From Liopterus haemorrhoidalis (Eukaryota; Arthropoda; Insecta; Coleoptera; Dytiscidae), in the NCBI GenBank assembly GCA_963971575.1, contig OZ020617.1, forward strand, positions 20,483,403 through 20,547,402: 64,000 bases of DNA, in the 5' to 3' direction. A model generated the notes under the pieces. That model was not told the origin of the DNA, ran no database searches, and saw only the letters and a list, made by a program, of their open reading frames with translations. Every line of letters begins with the position of its first letter. Position 1 is the stretch's first letter. Positions 35,020 to 46,569 of the stretch are shown here, in pieces. Made by a program: the position numbers and the translations under genes.

Positions 35020-36096
35020 CGAAGGCTACCTTTTTACAAAAACTAAGAAAGTTTTTTTTTTTGAAAAACCTGTTTTATTGAACAAAAAAAACTCGTTAGG
35101 GGATAAATCAGGCCAATACGGACAATAAGACATTAATTCAATGTTCTTCTCCTTCAAATAATCAATGGTTTAACGTTCAGTGTGGGAGCTTGCATTGTCA
35201 TGACGAAGAATGATGCGACGTTTTGGTTGTTTTTCCTGACTTTGTCTATGACTTCTGGCAGACAAATTGTATAGTAATGGTATAGTATACCATTCAGCAT
35301 TGAATGTACAACCGACAATATAAACGATCATTTTCTTAAAAGTGCTTCGTTAACGAACAACTTTTGTGGTTTTCGGTTCATCTTGAAAGATCCAAACAGT
35401 GGATTGTTGCTTAGTTTTCGATTCATATGAATAAATCCAAGTTTCGTCACCTGTAAGGATGTTGTATACGGATTTTGCAGTGCCTAAGTTGATTTTTTTT
35501 AGCATTCCCTTACACCAATCAACACGAGCCTTTTTTTGAGCTTTGGTCAAATTATGCGGAATCCATCGGAAACAGATCTTTTTCACAGCTAAATGTTCAT
35601 GAAACATCGAATGTATTGCAGTCTGCGATATGCCAAAGGATGCTTCTATCTCATGGTAAGTCACATGCCGATCTTTTTCAATTATTTTGCGCACAGCATC
35701 GATGTTTTTTTGAATCACAACCGATTTTGGTCGACCTTCACGAGATTCATCACTGACGAATGCACGACCACAACGAAATTCTGCAAACCAATTGTAAACA
35801 GTCTTTTATGATGGTGCTTTATTACCAAAAGTTGAACGAAGCGAATCTATGCATTGTTGTTGAGTTAGGCCTTTACTAAAATCGTAAAAAATCATCCAAC
35901 GAAAACCTTCACAAGTAATATCCATTTTTTCACAAACTTATTTTTTTAAACGCTCACTGTCCACAATCTACTCCGTCAATTTATAAGCTGCCACTGATTT
36001 CACAATACCAAATGTCAAATTTTACGAATATAGTAATGACACATTTCAATATTGCCATTTAGTGATCGTTTGTAAAAACATAAAAGGTAACTCTCG
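35020..36096 (-). mobile_element. mariner element, copy 2, internally deleted
   Basis: It belongs to the same family as copy 1. The ends are CGAAGGCTACCTTTTTAC on the left and GTAACTCTCGT before TA on the right, with TA at 35018-35019 and 36097-36098. At 1077 bp it is nearly 190 bp shorter than copy 1, the loss lying in the transposase C-terminal and 3' UTR region. The minus-strand frame starts at 35925 and has stops near its start, and a long open piece (35718-35350) carries TGDETWIYSYE, the intact first catalytic block. HDNASSHTE(R) and CPYWPDLSPN follow in broken frames. Confidence 0.85.
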
Positions 36097-36257
36097 TATA
36101 TCGTGTAATACAAAGAAAATAAATTTATCAGAGCAAGCTATGGAAGAGAAATACAGCAATATGGGGCATGTTGGAGATAATCAAGCAACAAAAACAATCT
36201 GTTTAAAAATCACAATTTTGTTTGTTTAATCATCTAGATCAATTAACAGCCTTTCTC

Positions 36258-36416
36258 GGGTTTTTAAACGCTCACTGTCAACAAACTACTCGATCAATTT
36301 ATAAGCTGCCATAACAATTGTCAAATTTTACGAATATAGTAATGACATATTTCAATATTGCCGTTTCTAGTGCCATATCTAGTGGTCGTTTGTAAAAACG
36401 TAAAAGGTAACCCTCG
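36258..36416 (-). mobile_element. mariner 5' end fragment, copy 4
   Basis: This is the 5' inverted repeat and untranslated leader of the same mariner family, in minus orientation, ending GGTAACCCTCG before TA. It stops at about 36258, before the transposase start codon. Confidence 0.75.
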
Positions 36417-36418
36417 TA

Positions 36419-37439
36419 AATACAGATACATATTTTCATCCTTTTGGCTGCTGCGCTAGTTTTAATTCACAAATTAAACATCAATATCGCAATTTATAAC
36501 AAATAAGATTTGTTTTTGCATAAAATATACAGCGGTATTGTGAAAAGAATGGTTTAATATAATATACTAAAACATGAACATATATTATAAGTTTTACAGG
36601 TATTACGTTTCTTTAAATCATAAATCCTTCGCCAACCTAGTCTTCCGACAGAATCGTATATTCATCATATAAAAAATACATAACCCGCTATAATACAATA
36701 ACAATATTTTATGGTAACTTGTCATTTTGATTTCTTACCAATGTGTATTACAAAGAACTCAAAGGCCCTAACGTTATATTCAAAACACGAATAGAAAAAA
36801 TCTCCCTAAAGAGAACAGCATCTTGACTCGGCGTCATTTGTTTTGAATTGTTCTTGGTTTTGCTGTACTTCTTTTCGCACATTATTTTATAGGTTTTTCC
36901 CCTTCTTCATAGTATCGGTGTAAGTAAATTTGAAAATATAATGAAATATTGATTCCAGCTTTCTAGACACATATTTCTAAAATTATGTTCAGTAGCCGTA
37001 TCACTTGCACGATTCAAATTCCAAAGATTTTTTATATTCACACTTTATTTTCATGCTTGTGGTTCAAAAAAATTTCAATATAAATTTTTCGTGTACAAAA
37101 AATATAAATAAACTACTTTGCTCTAGGGTTATATATCGAACAAAATTTATGAAAGATACTTGAAAGATATTTGAAACACATTGAAAAAAAGTACATTTGT
37201 GACAACTGTATAGTATGTATACTAAGACTGCGAATGCGTATAAAGACAGTTGCTGGCGTCAGCCATCGACAGTAAATTTCCCTTTACTTTCAAATGTACC
37301 CGGACACCTAAAAAGCTTGTGGGTACTTGTCGACTTATCCAACATGCGCCAAAAGTGAACAGAAATTTTTGAAACATTATTTATCAGCTCACAAGACGCT
37401 GGCAGCATTTTTTTTTTTTTTTTGTGATTTTATTATATA
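36419..37439. other. Intergenic DNA with one half of a direct repeat
   Basis: The first 80 bases match 34150-34235. The rest is AT-rich with no gene, ending in a T-rich run at about 37408-37425. Confidence 0.4.
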
Positions 37440-38350
37440 CTTGCAGACCCCGTTGCCAACAACGTTGGCAAACTGATATCGAATAAAAATCAATATAAGC
37501 AGGAATTAATTATTAAAATTTGCATGATTCTGCGTATATTAACAAAACAAAAACGTTTCTTGATTATACCTAGGAAATCCTAAAAACCGCTTAATGCGTG
37601 TCGTTTAAAAATTAGTATCGGGCTGGATACGGCCCGCGGCCCATATGTTGGATATCAGTGTTATAGCTGTTTCTGGTTATATCTAGGAAATCCTAAAAAG
37701 CCGCTTAATGCATGTCGTTTAAAAAATAGTATCGGGCTGGATACGGCCCGCGGGCCATATACTGGACATCAATGGTATAGCTGTTTCTGATTATACCTAG
37801 GAAATCCTACAAAGCCGCTCAATGCATGTCGTTTAAAATCTAAAAATTAGTATCGGGCTGGATACGGCCCGCGGGCCATATTCTGGACATCAATGTTATA
37901 GCTGTTACTGATTATACCTAGGAAATCGAAAAAGCCGCTCAATCAATGTCGTTTAAAGTTTAAAAATTAGTATCAGGCTGGATACGGCCCGCGGGCCATA
38001 TACTGGACATCAATGGTATAGCTGTTTCTGATTATGCCTAGGAAATCCTAAAAAACCGCTCAACGCATGTCGTTTAACGTTTAAAAATTTAGTATCGAGC
38101 TGGAGACGGCCCGCGGGTCATTATACGTTGCGTAACATCAATTCAAAACATGCCCCTGACACAACAATCTTCGCTCGAGTCACCGTATGTACTGCAATGC
38201 TCTGCTCTAGTGACTGGTAAGCTATCTATTTCATCGTATACGTCGCCCCCTACTACTCACTTCGTTGCTGCCCATATCCCGCAAAACCCATTCACACCAC
38301 GCAACTTAGCGTTACGATGACACACAGAAATTAGGGCTTTTATATATATA
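37440..38350 (-). mobile_element. Non-autonomous Helitron, copy B
   Basis: It is a reverse-oriented relative of copy A. On the minus strand it starts with TATATATAAAAGCCCTAATT (near 38350) and ends with the same hairpin and ACGGGGTCTGCAAG at 37440, so the terminal CTAG has become CAAG. It has about five units of the 120 bp repeat (landmark GGCCCGCGGGCC) against about three in copy A. The terminal 200 bases of the two copies are closely similar. Confidence 0.75.
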
Positions 38351-38365
38351 CTAGGTTAGTACCCG

Positions 38366-38575
38366 TCAACAATGACGGATTTATAATATAAAAATACCCG
38401 TCGCCAGTCTGCGAATCATGGGACAGGATATCACCAGTTAGCTAATCACGGGAGAGGGTGTCACCTGTCAGCCAATCAAGAAACAGGCTGTCCCCAGTTA
38501 GCCAATCACGAGAACTTTAGAAAAATTGACGTCATAATGTTACCGACACTACATACAGACACTTGCTAATTATAT
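38366..38575 (+). repeat. 30 bp repeats with CCAAT boxes and a CRE-like site
   Basis: Four units of about 30 bp, with landmarks such as CCAGTTAGCCAATCACGAG, are followed by TTGACGTCATAATG. AGCCAATCA resembles a CCAAT box and TGACGTCA is the palindromic CRE site. A related block follows the satellite at 39538-39650, so the satellite is framed by direct copies of this module. Confidence 0.65.
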
Positions 38576-38604
38576 AGTTAGATTATTTATTCACTTTGAA
38601 GATT

Positions 38605-39530
38605 AAAACTAAAAATAATTTATGTCTACGAAACCCTAGACATTTCTATATGTAATTATATTCGTAGATACTTAGACAATAAATGTGCAAAATATTGTTC
38701 ATATCGGTCAAAGGAAACAGGAGTATCTAGAGTCTCTTGTTTATGGCTACGAAATTCTAGGCATTTATGTATGTAGTTATATTTGCAGATTCTTAGAGAA
38801 TAAATCTGCAATATATTGTTTATATCGGTCAAAGGAAACAGGAGTACCCTAGGGTTTCTTGTTTATGCCCACGAAACCCTATACATTTCTATAGGTTATT
38901 TTATCCGCAAATTTTTAAATAATAAATCTGCAAAATATTTTTCATATCGATCAAAGAATATAGAACTGTCTACAGTTTCTTATTTATGCCTACGAAACTC
39001 TAGATATTTCTATACGATATTTTATCCGCAGATTTTTAGATAATAAACTTGTAAAATGTTTTTCATATCGATCAAAGAATATAGGAGTGTCTAGAGTTTC
39101 TTATTTATATCTACGAAACCCTAGATATTTCTGTACGTTATTTTATCCGCAGATTCTTAGAGAATAAATCTGCAAAATATTGTTCATATCGGTCAAAGGA
39201 TATACATAGGAGTCTCTTGTTTATTCCTACGAAACGCTAGATATTTATGTATGTAGTTATATTTGTAGATTTTTAGAGAATATATTTGCAAAATATTGTC
39301 CATATTGGTCAAAGGATATAGCAGTGTCTAAAGTTTCTTGTTTATGCCTGCGAACCCTAGACATTTCTATGTGTTATTTTATTCGCAGTTTCTTAGAGAA
39401 TAAATCTGCAAAATATTGTTGATATCAGTCAAATGATATAGAAGTATCTAGAGTTTCTTGTTTATGCTTACGAAATCCTACAATTTTCTATATGTAATTA
39501 TATTCGTAGATTCTTAGAGAATAAATGTGC
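38605..39530. repeat. Satellite array, about 120 bp units
   Basis: About eight head-to-tail units share CTTGTTTATGCCTACGAAAC, CATTTCTAT, TTCTTAGAGAATAAATCTGC and ATATCGGTCAAAGGA. The units differ by many substitutions, so the array is old. An open frame at 38816-39043 is a by-product. Confidence 0.85.
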
Positions 39531-39537
39531 AAAATAC

Positions 39538-39650
39538 CTGTCAATCAAGTCAAACTGGGAACACCCTGTTTCCCAGTTAGCCAATCACGAGAACCTTAGG
39601 AAAAATGACGTCACAGTGTTACAAAGATCACTAACACACGGTAGCTAATT
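39538..39650 (+). repeat. Right-hand CCAAT/CRE module flanking the satellite
   Basis: CCAGTTAGCCAATCACGAGA is followed by ATGACGTCACAGTG and GCTAATTATATA, matching 38490-38577 in the same orientation. Confidence 0.65.
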
Positions 39651-39770
39651 ATATATGTACGATAACTAGGAGAAAAGCCTGTTATTCAACAGGGTAAAAT
39701 TAATCATCAAATTAAAAATAAACTCTCGGTACAATATTAGAACAGTGGTGGCTTTTATTGATAAGTCATA

Positions 39771-41010
39771 CACGAGGGCTACCTTTTCAGTTTTTACATA
39801 AACTAAGAAAGAAAAAAAAATTTTTTTGGAACAAACTATTTTTTTTGCTTTTAAAAATATACGCCTTTAAGATTTATACACTTTTGCATTCATTCAAACC
39901 AATTCTCGAAACATTTTTTCCACTTTGAAGTGGGTATCTCAAAAACATAGTTTTCGAAGTCTTCAACACCTCCTTGAGGTGATGAAAATCGCTGACCACG
40001 CATTTTTTGTTTGACACTGAGGAACAAAAAAAAGTAGTTAGAGTATAAATCAGATGAATGCGGGCAATGAGACATTAATTCGATGTTTTTCTCCTTCAAA
40101 TAATCAATTGTTTGCCGTGCTGTGTGGGAGCTTGCATTGTCATGATGAAGAATGATGTTTTTGGTTGTTTTTCCTGATTTTATCTATAACTTCTGGCAAA
40201 CAAATTGTAGTATACCATTCAGCACTGAATGGTTGCGACATGTCCAGCACAACCGAAAATATAAGCGATCATTTTCTTAGAAGTGCTTCGTGAACGAACA
40301 ACTTTTGTGGGTCTCGGTTCATCTTGGAAGACCCGAACAATGGATTGTTGCTTAGTTTTCGGTTCAGATGAATAAATCCAAGTTTCGTCACCTGTAACGA
40401 TGTTGTATACGGAATTTGCTGTGCCTAGTTTGATTTTTTATAGCATTCCCTTACACCAATCAACACGAGCCTTTTTTTGAGCTCGGGTCAAATTATGCAG
40501 AATCCATCGGGAACAAATCTTTTTCACAGCTAAATATTCATGCAAAATCGAATTTATGCAGTCTGCGATATGCCAAAGGATGCCTTTTTCTCACAGTAAG
40601 TCACATGCCGATATTCTTCAATTATTTTGCGCACAGCATCGATGTTTTTTTGAATCACGAACGATTTTAGTCGACCTTCACGAGATTCATCACTGACGGA
40701 TGCACGACCACGACGAAATTCTGCAAACCAATTGTAAACAGTCTTTTCTGATGGTGCTTCATTTCCAAAAGTTCAACGAAGCGAATCTATATATTGTTGT
40801 TGAGATAGGCCTTTACTAAAATCGCAAAAAATCATCCAACGAAAACCTTCACGAGTAATATCCATTTTTTCACAAACTTGCTTTTTATAACGCTCATTGT
40901 CAACAAACTACTCGGTTAATTTATGAGTTGCTACTGGTTTCACAATAACAAATATCAAAATTTATGAATATAGTAATGACACATTTCAATATTGTCATCT
41001 AATGGTCGTT
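39771..41010 (-). mobile_element. mariner element, copy 3, truncated at its 5' end
   Basis: The left (3') inverted end CACGAGGGCTACCTTTTC is present, but the right (5') end stops at TAATGGTCGTT and runs into unrelated LINE DNA at 41011, so about 35 bp of terminal repeat is missing. The transposase reads on the minus strand from the ATG at 40865 (MDITREGFRWMIFCDFSKGL). It has a stop after about 30 codons and later frameshifts. Recognisable pieces include FGNEAPSEKTVYNWFAEFRR and KNIDAVRKIIEEYRHVTY. Confidence 0.85.
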
Positions 41011-41019
41011 GGACTCCAT

Positions 41020-41440
41020 TAAATATCACTACCGCTAATATTAATGTTGTTTACTTGGTATGGTCTTCTTTTAGTAAATAATATGGCTTCGGTTTTAGAA
41101 AAGTTTGACTTTATTTTCCATTTTTTCATGTATGTCATGATCCGCTTTGCTGAATTCTAGAGACGATTTGTGCTGATGTCTATTCTCCAGAACTGCGTTA
41201 GAATAGCAATGTCGTTAGCATAAAGTGAATCACGTTATTACTTCCGTATTATACTTTCCTCTTGGGAATTCGTTGATATATATATTGAAAATAATACTGG
41301 TCCGAGTATTGACTCCTGTTTCACGCCGGCATATTTTGCCCTGACTGAAGATTTTTCATTGCCAATCAGTACTTGGAAACTTCTCTCTTGCATGTAGGTA
41401 TGGATGATATTTGTTACCTGATCTGGTACATTTTTACTTG
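41020..41440 (-). pseudogene. Jockey-like LINE reverse-transcriptase fragment
   Basis: The minus strand encodes GVKQESILGPVLFSIYINEF, the conserved segment before the active-site box of non-LTR reverse transcriptases. Downstream pieces occur in other frames (SNAVLENRHQHKSSLEFSKA and HDIHEKMENKVKLF). The YADD box is destroyed. The fragment borders the truncated mariner copy 3. Confidence 0.7.
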
Positions 41441-42216
41441 CCCGATCTTAATATATAAGGGGCAAGTATTGTAATCGCGAAAATTTTCGATGTCGAGATT
41501 TTGACTGATGACCACGTTTCATGGTCCAGGGAATCCAAAAAACCTATTTTAGAAGTGCCGTCCGTATGTGTGTGTGTCTGTGTGTCTGTGTGTATACACG
41601 ATAACTCAAAAACGGTTTAACTTAAAGAGTTCGTTCTGGTACTAAAAAATTCTCCTAATAATTGGGTATAAAAAAACATTATGTATTTTTTTTTTTTTTA
41701 TGGGAGGGCAAGTCTACCGGAGGTCTTCCTTCGCCACTGGTTTGTTGTATTATCCAAGACTTTTAATAAATTCAAAAAACAAAGAAATGCTGGGTCTGAT
41801 GTCTGACTCAAGATCGTTGTGTGGTGAAGAATCATATCTTGCCAGACGTAGCCCCGTTCATTACATTTAAGCGGAAATTAATGAGAATTTTGTCTTCTTA
41901 AGTTGTCACGTACTCTTTTAACTGAATATTTGTCACGGATTTTTGTTAAACAAAATGGCCAAAAGTCCCATTACAAAAAATAAATCATTAAAAATTACAA
42001 ACCATATTTCCGCTTAAGTAAAATAGACGTACTGTAGACCAGAGAAGATCACTTGGGGGAAAAATAAACATATGCTCAAAGCTACCACTTAAAGCCGCGG
42101 ATTCGGAAGCATAAAACAATTTTATAAAATATAATAACTAGCGAACTGCAAAAAATTATTAAAGATCATTTTTAATTCATAAAGAGTTAAACCAAAGACA
42201 AGAAACAGCCGCAATG
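41441..42216. other. Unassigned repeat sequence and TG microsatellite
   Basis: Beginning near 41450 is a block with GGGGCAAGTATTGTAATCGC that looks repeat-derived but that I cannot name. A TGTGTG/TCTG microsatellite lies at 41570-41602 and a T run near 41685-41699. TTTAAGCGGAAAT (about 41868) and its complement ATTTCCGCTTAA (about 42007), plus AAACCAAAGACAAGAAACAG near 42190, resemble the MITE at 8599-8785. Confidence 0.4.
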
Positions 42217-44095
42217 TGGCCATCTCTGTATATACATCGTCGATTATTATGATCAGATTCGTATACATATATAATGTGTGTGTTCTATATCTGTCTAATC
42301 AATACTAGATTTTATGATACATAATTCCTCTACATACAAATGGCAAAGTTCTGTTCGTATAATATTCATTCACATCCCCACATTTCATATTTGCGAGCAA
42401 GGTTTAATGCTGCCATTATACAAGCCCGAAATGTGCCTTTACAGATTGCCATACTGTCCGCTTGACAACTAATCACAGAAATTGACCGTCACAAAGTCAT
42501 AATCATCAGATAATTGAAATTGTAGATGTCGAGCTTGGTAAATTTGTTGGAAATGTGTTTCAGAAATGACTAACTGGAAAAGTTTCTAATAAATTTGGAG
42601 AAATGAGATTGTTAAACGATATTTAATTAAGGATAGTTTTAAATATATGTGTGGGAAACAAGTAAATAATTTGCACAGAGTTACTTAAATTGTTGCCGGT
42701 AGTTAGCGCAATATAATTAGTCACTTTGAAATTAATTAGTTATTGTTTAAATTCAAAAAAAAGCTAAACCTAAAACAATTATTTTTTTAATACCTTCGAA
42801 GCGTACATCTAACACATATTTTACGGAAGTATGTGTTTCGTGCATTTATGCTTGTACTTTTTATATTTTAGGTCCTGAACTAAACAGCCGATTTGAAATT
42901 TTTACCGGTTATTTTTTCGAAGTTGGGTTTCGAATTGTTGGGTTAAGACGTGCTAGTTCACACAATAATCTTTGGAAACTAAATAAACTAATGCTTGAAA
43001 GGGTGGCCCCCGCTCGTAGCCTAAGTAAAGTAGGGCGGCCAGACAGTCACCCAAAATGGTCTTCGCAGCAGAGGTAAACGTTGCTCAACACGATGTGCGT
43101 ATCACAAAGAAAATACAGTACCACGAAAAATAAACTATGATATAAAAAACTGAAAATTAATATTAAATACAAAAATACAGAATACTAAATTTAAATTCAA
43201 ATAAAACAGCACACGTGATGAATAGACCAGCATGTGCAAACCAAAATCTACAAGTTACAGCGATGATGTGATAACTTGCAGAATAGAAATATATGTTATG
43301 AAAATATTAAATAAACAATGAAATTGAGTTGATGTAACATTGGACTTACAGTGTGATGGTTTCAGTCATAAATATATAGAATATCATTCCCAACTTTATA
43401 TTACGTGGTACTGGTGTCCCAAAAACCAGGTTCCTGGGTCCTGAAACAGGTGTTGGCGCACAAAAAAATTAAATGATAACACCTGAAATATCGCTTAACT
43501 CGCGATATAGATGCTTGAATTTATTTGGTAACTTTTAAATACACAAATCGACAGACGAAGTGTACACTGATCAGGTCATTATAAGAGTGATTTAGGTGAA
43601 AATAATGTTGAGACCGGCACGTAGCGTTTCTCAAAATTTTTTCTAAACACAAAAGTTTTTGTGAAATAAATTAAATTAATTTAATAATAAAACGCGCCTT
43701 GCGGGCGTGACAACATATTTAAAACCAGTGTTAGCAAATCATTAGATTTCAACGGAGTATTTCTTTATGGGACCAGGCGTAAAGGTCTAAGGCGTACTTT
43801 CATAAAAATGCAAAGTCAACTAGACCTTTTTTTAATGAACATATAACATTATTATCAATAAGCAATCAGTACAGTTAGACGTAAGTAAATATACTTTTTT
43901 TTAATTTTATTTCTGTTTTTTTTTACCATTATTTGGACATGTCTAATCTAAAATATTTATAAGTTAGATTAAAACTCTTTTTTTGGCATTAGTTATTATT
44001 TTTTCTTTTTTATTTCACGTTTTTTTATGATTTTGCTACTAAGGCAATTAGCCAGGAATATATTCAATATTTTTCAAGCTGAAAATTCCATGCCT
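42217..44095. other. Intergenic DNA, no supported gene
   Basis: I see no coding frame of note. A CG-richer motif, ACGCGCCTTGCGGGCGTGAC near 43690, lies after several AATAAA strings and could belong to a degraded LTR, but I found no partner. Confidence 0.35.
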
Positions 44096-44097
44096 GA

Positions 44098-44166
44098 ACA
44101 TGATTTGAACCCGAGACTGTAGCAACGCAGGGCACGTGTGTTACCACTACGGTACGCCGGCCGGCC
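44098..44166 (-). repeat. tRNA-derived SINE head
   Basis: On the minus strand an A-box-like TACCGTAGTGGTAACACACG precedes a B-box-like GGGTTCAAATC at tRNA spacing. It is a different SINE from the one at 11.5 kb. No cloverleaf is intact. Confidence 0.55.
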
Positions 44167-44284
44167 ATTTGTTCTTAGGTCATTCATTTTTATTACTTAT
44201 ATTTTATAATTTTATTTAATACGCAGGTAAGGTATTTGCCTTTCATGTTTTTTTTTTTTTTTTTGTTTTTGTTTCATAACACAT

Positions 44285-44335
44285 TTTTAGGGTTTTGTAG
44301 GTATGACCAAAAAACCCTTATACCGTCATTTTGTC

Positions 44336-44393
<58 letters not shown>

Positions 44394-45011
44394 TCGGTAA
44401 AAATTGTAGCCAAACGGCTAAACCTAGAGAGCTGAAATTTGGCATGCTTATACAACTCTTTGACCCGCACATAGGAAAAATACTAAAACATCTAAAAAAC
44501 ATATGCCCCTAAAAATATAAACAAATATGTGCTCATCGAAAAAAAAAATATTTTTTTATAATTCTGAGTAGGATATCAAATGAAAGCCCTTGGTACGTGG
44601 ATTAACGATCAAATTTTTATTTTTGCAAAATAAATTATATTGATGCGATTTTTGCCAAAATTGTGCAAAAAATTTTTTGTCCCACACCCTGTAGCCCAGA
44701 TGGTTTAAACTAAAAATCTGAAAAAATTCTAAGTAATGTACATTGGTGTGAACCGGAATAGTTCAACAGGAATTTTTGATCAGATTAGGTTTTTGGAAAA
44801 AAACGCATTTTTTGTGATTTTTGGCTAATAATGTACACAAGTTATAGCTTTGTAACACGCCACACAGTAACGTGTTTGCTGGTCTAGTGGTATTTGACGC
44901 TGATTTTTCATCCAAGTAACCCGATCCGAAAGGGATCGAACCCTGGGAAGAGACTATATTATTTTTTGTTTTTTTTTTAAATTTTTATATTGTTTAAATT
45001 AATTTTTCAAT
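44285..45011 (+). repeat. Composite repeat with GTCT run and tRNA-like segment, copy 1
   Basis: It starts TTTTAGGGTTTTGTAGGT and contains a long GTCT microsatellite (about 44335-44393) and a unique body. Near the 3' side (about 44880-44935) is a tRNA-like part with GGTCTAGTGGT (A box) and GGGATCGAACCC (B box), then a T run. A second copy lies at 48055-48592. The element resembles a SINE fused to unrelated sequence. No protein is encoded; the CLSVCLSV peptide is a by-product of the microsatellite. Confidence 0.6.
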
Positions 45012-45324
45012 ATTCTAGTTATATTTTGGCAAATGTTGCATTTAATTTTTAAAAGCGTAAATTTAATAGCCAGTGGAAATTGTTTAAATTATAATTTAAT
45101 TCTGTTTCAATGTACACGAAATCAGAGGGGCGGAACTTATAACAACCAATGGAAGCCATAGGCGCAATTTTTAAAATTCTTAATGTACCTTGCTATATAA
45201 AAAAAAAATACTGCACATATTTAGAAACCTAAATAATGGTATTAGGCGTTCGAATTAAAATTAACAAAAAAAATATTTTAATATAAAATTTGTTTTCGCA
45301 TCCAAAATAATCATCATTCACTTA

Positions 45325-45390
45325 CTAAATACCTGCAAAACCCTGAAATGTGTGAAAATTCACACTTCACATCAATTTTTATTTATTAAC
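45325..45390. repeat. Dispersed repeat with TGTGAAAATTCACA palindrome
   Basis: CTGAAATGTGTGAAAATTCA and CACTTCACATCAATTTT recur at about 46508-46568 in the same orientation and at about 1390-1445 in reverse. The central TGTGAAAATTCACA is a perfect palindrome. Confidence 0.55.
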
Positions 45391-45731
45391 AACAAATTAT
45401 TACTTGGTTATGTTTTCTGTGATTGGTAAATTTTGGCCCAAGGGGATTACTCTAAAAATTTGAAGAAAATCTGAATAGTTCACATTAATGTGAACCGGAA
45501 GACTACCACAGGAATGTTTGATCTGATAATTATTTCGGAAGTTATCGAATTTTTTGCAACTCTATGATTTCAATATTTATCTGACTAACTGGAGCACTAT
45601 TCAGTGCTCCAGCTAGAGCTGGGTCTTGATTCGGGCACATCTCAAGTACGGTTCTCAAGTAAATGTCTCTAGATGGAAGCACTTGGGAAATCATTCCAAA
45701 AGTTAAAGAAATTTTTGATTTTTAATATGTA

Positions 45732-46489
45732 TAGTATTTCCAAAATGGCCACTCTTATTAAGAAACTTAACAATGCGGTAATGGGTTTATGGCAGTAATC
45801 TTAAGACTCATTGCTGTAAAAAGAATATAAGGTGTATGAAGGTAATTTTAAATTTAAATAGAATAGATATAACACTAGTTCAATTGAAGTTTCTTAAAAA
45901 CCATTAAGGATATTTTCCAAATTTATAATCCTATTGTTTTTAAATTTTAGGGGTAGTTATACTTGTTTGTTATTTAATTTTCAATATTCATAGCGTGCAT
46001 TCATTAACAACAGAAATTAGGAATTTCTGCAGTGAAAATAGTGAATCTGTACAAGGTGATTTGGAGTGCGAAAATGTGGACGATCACGTTGAATGCGAAA
46101 ATGTGGACGTGGCTACCATTTTAAGACTACCGCCATATTATTGTGTTTTAAACCCTATAGAACTAATATAGAGCCAATGGAACCAAGGTAATGTGCGCCG
46201 GAAAAATACAACACCGATAGAAAGTGACACTGTAGTACAATTAATTAAAGACAAAACAAGAGCAGTAAGTAGTGATTTGTGGAAAAAATGTGTAGAATAT
46301 CTAAAGACAATTGAAACATATTTTTGACATTTATTTTAGATAATGTTTTAAACACGTTTATTTTAAATAATTATTACGGTCCTGGCAACTATTTTTAACA
46401 GAACCATAAACTCAGCAGGTATAATGGTTATACTATCAGTCATTATTGGAATCAGCAAAGAGAGTGGCCATTTCATTTTGGAAATACTA
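45732..46489 (+). mobile_element. Tc1/IS630-like element, deleted, TSD TA
   Basis: The ends are TAGTATTTCCAAAATG with GGCCACTCT on the left, and the complement with a 5-base insertion on the right, flanked by TA at 45730-45731 and 46490-46491. At 758 bp it keeps only the C-terminal part of a transposase (46010-46327), so it lacks most of the catalytic domain. Confidence 0.75.
46010..46327 (+). pseudogene. Tc1/IS630-type transposase C-terminal remnant
   Basis: The plus strand encodes ILRLPPYYCVLNPIEL, a stop, then SQWNQGNVRRKNTTPIE and a helical tail ending EYLKTIETYF. LPPY-x(2)-x-LNPIE carries the third catalytic residue (Glu) of DDE transposases of the IS630/Tc1/mariner superfamily. A 14-residue acidic repeat (ECENVDDHVECENVDV) just before it does not belong to the family core. 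The first two catalytic Asp residues are absent. Confidence 0.7.
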
Positions 46490-46569
46490 TACCCACAATT
46501 TATTATCACTTACTACGTAAATACCTAAAAAATCCTGAAATGTGTTAAAATTCACACTTCACATCAATT

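Noticed and set aside
43400..43740. Possible solo LTR with AATAAA strings
   Set aside because: I found no second copy, no TG...CA or AGT...ACT borders and no target duplication.
44303..44512. Frame with repeated CLSV peptides
   Set aside because: It is a translation of the GTCT microsatellite.
44880..44940. tRNA gene (A and B boxes present)
   Set aside because: No acceptor stem closes and the segment is part of a repeated composite. It is SINE-like, not a working tRNA. The same applies to 11517-11586, 44098-44166 and 48452-48517.
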